From NCBI GenBank assembly GCA_030272585.1, contig BSYQ01000001.1, forward strand, positions 5,022,001 to 5,086,000: a stretch of DNA of 64,000 bases, read 5' to 3'. A model generated the notes under the pieces. It did no database searches and was not told the DNA's origin. It was given only the letters and a program-made list of their open reading frames with translations. Shown piece by piece: positions 63,855 to 64,000 of the stretch (the stretch's first letter is position 1; the number at the start of each line of letters is the position of its first letter). This DNA is from Bryopsis sp. KO-2023. Taxonomy: Eukaryota > Chlorophyta > Ulvophyceae > Bryopsidales > Bryopsidaceae. A program made the translations under genes and the position numbers.

Positions 63855-64000
63855 CGTTTTTCTATAGTCTTGTCACGTTCACACGTCAAAAACGACCTCT
63901 TGGAAGGGAAGTTCCGGTTCTGTAAGTCGAGATCTAATAAGATCTATTTTTAGGGTTATGGATAGTTCCGTCGTTGTGCTTTCTAGTTCCGCCAAAGTTC

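Overview
The window is a dense nest of transposable elements from what is most likely a basidiomycete (agaricomycete-type) fungus. I infer this from chromodomain-bearing Ty3/gypsy elements with RGG-rich Gags and short-intron hAT genes; nothing in the sequence names the species. I see no convincing host gene, rRNA or intact canonical tRNA gene.

Layout. 1-9927: chromovirus A (minus strand; gag, pol, a third ORF, LTRs), apparently intact but cut by the window edge. A sits in a hAT transposon (P-hAT, right end 13332), which sits in an exon of a second hAT transposon (Q-hAT, right end 16030), which sits in the gag of chromovirus B1 (16031-27784). B1, B2 and B3 (to about 40070) form a tandem array that looks like the product of unequal crossing-over inside the integrase region; all three have broken pol genes. 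40080-55343: a different LTR-type element, E (gag with two zinc knuckles, protease, RT, RNase H, integrase). A complete copy of the A family, D (42607-53179, 5-bp target duplication GTATG), is inserted in its RT. 55565-60342: a decayed Ty3/gypsy element C on the minus strand. 60345-64000: repeat-rich sequence without a recognisable gene.

Scattered through these are short non-autonomous elements, nearly all with exact 8-bp target duplications and dense short internal repeats, as in hAT-type MITEs: P1-P5 (TIR CATACTATGGA, GATCGG repeats), Q1 (TIR CAGAGATAGGACTT, TTACGGT repeats), R1-R2 (TIR CAG-N-CATGGGCTG, CTGTGCAGA repeats) and S1-S2 (TIR CAGAGTTGTG, GTTAACGG repeats). P-hAT and Q-hAT look like fragments of the coding partners of the P and Q families.

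Two observations stand out. First, every P element carries two outward-facing tRNA-like units arranged head to head around a TATA-bearing centre, each with A-box-like and B-box motifs and a short TGCG hairpin, and most ending in a T4 run; the unrelated Q1 element carries a homologous unit with the same hairpin. Second, both chromovirus families encode a third protein after pol, with a coiled coil and the same RING-like zinc ligand pattern despite little other similarity. Gag and Pol in both chromovirus families are joined by a -1 overlap containing a UUAAAC slippery site.
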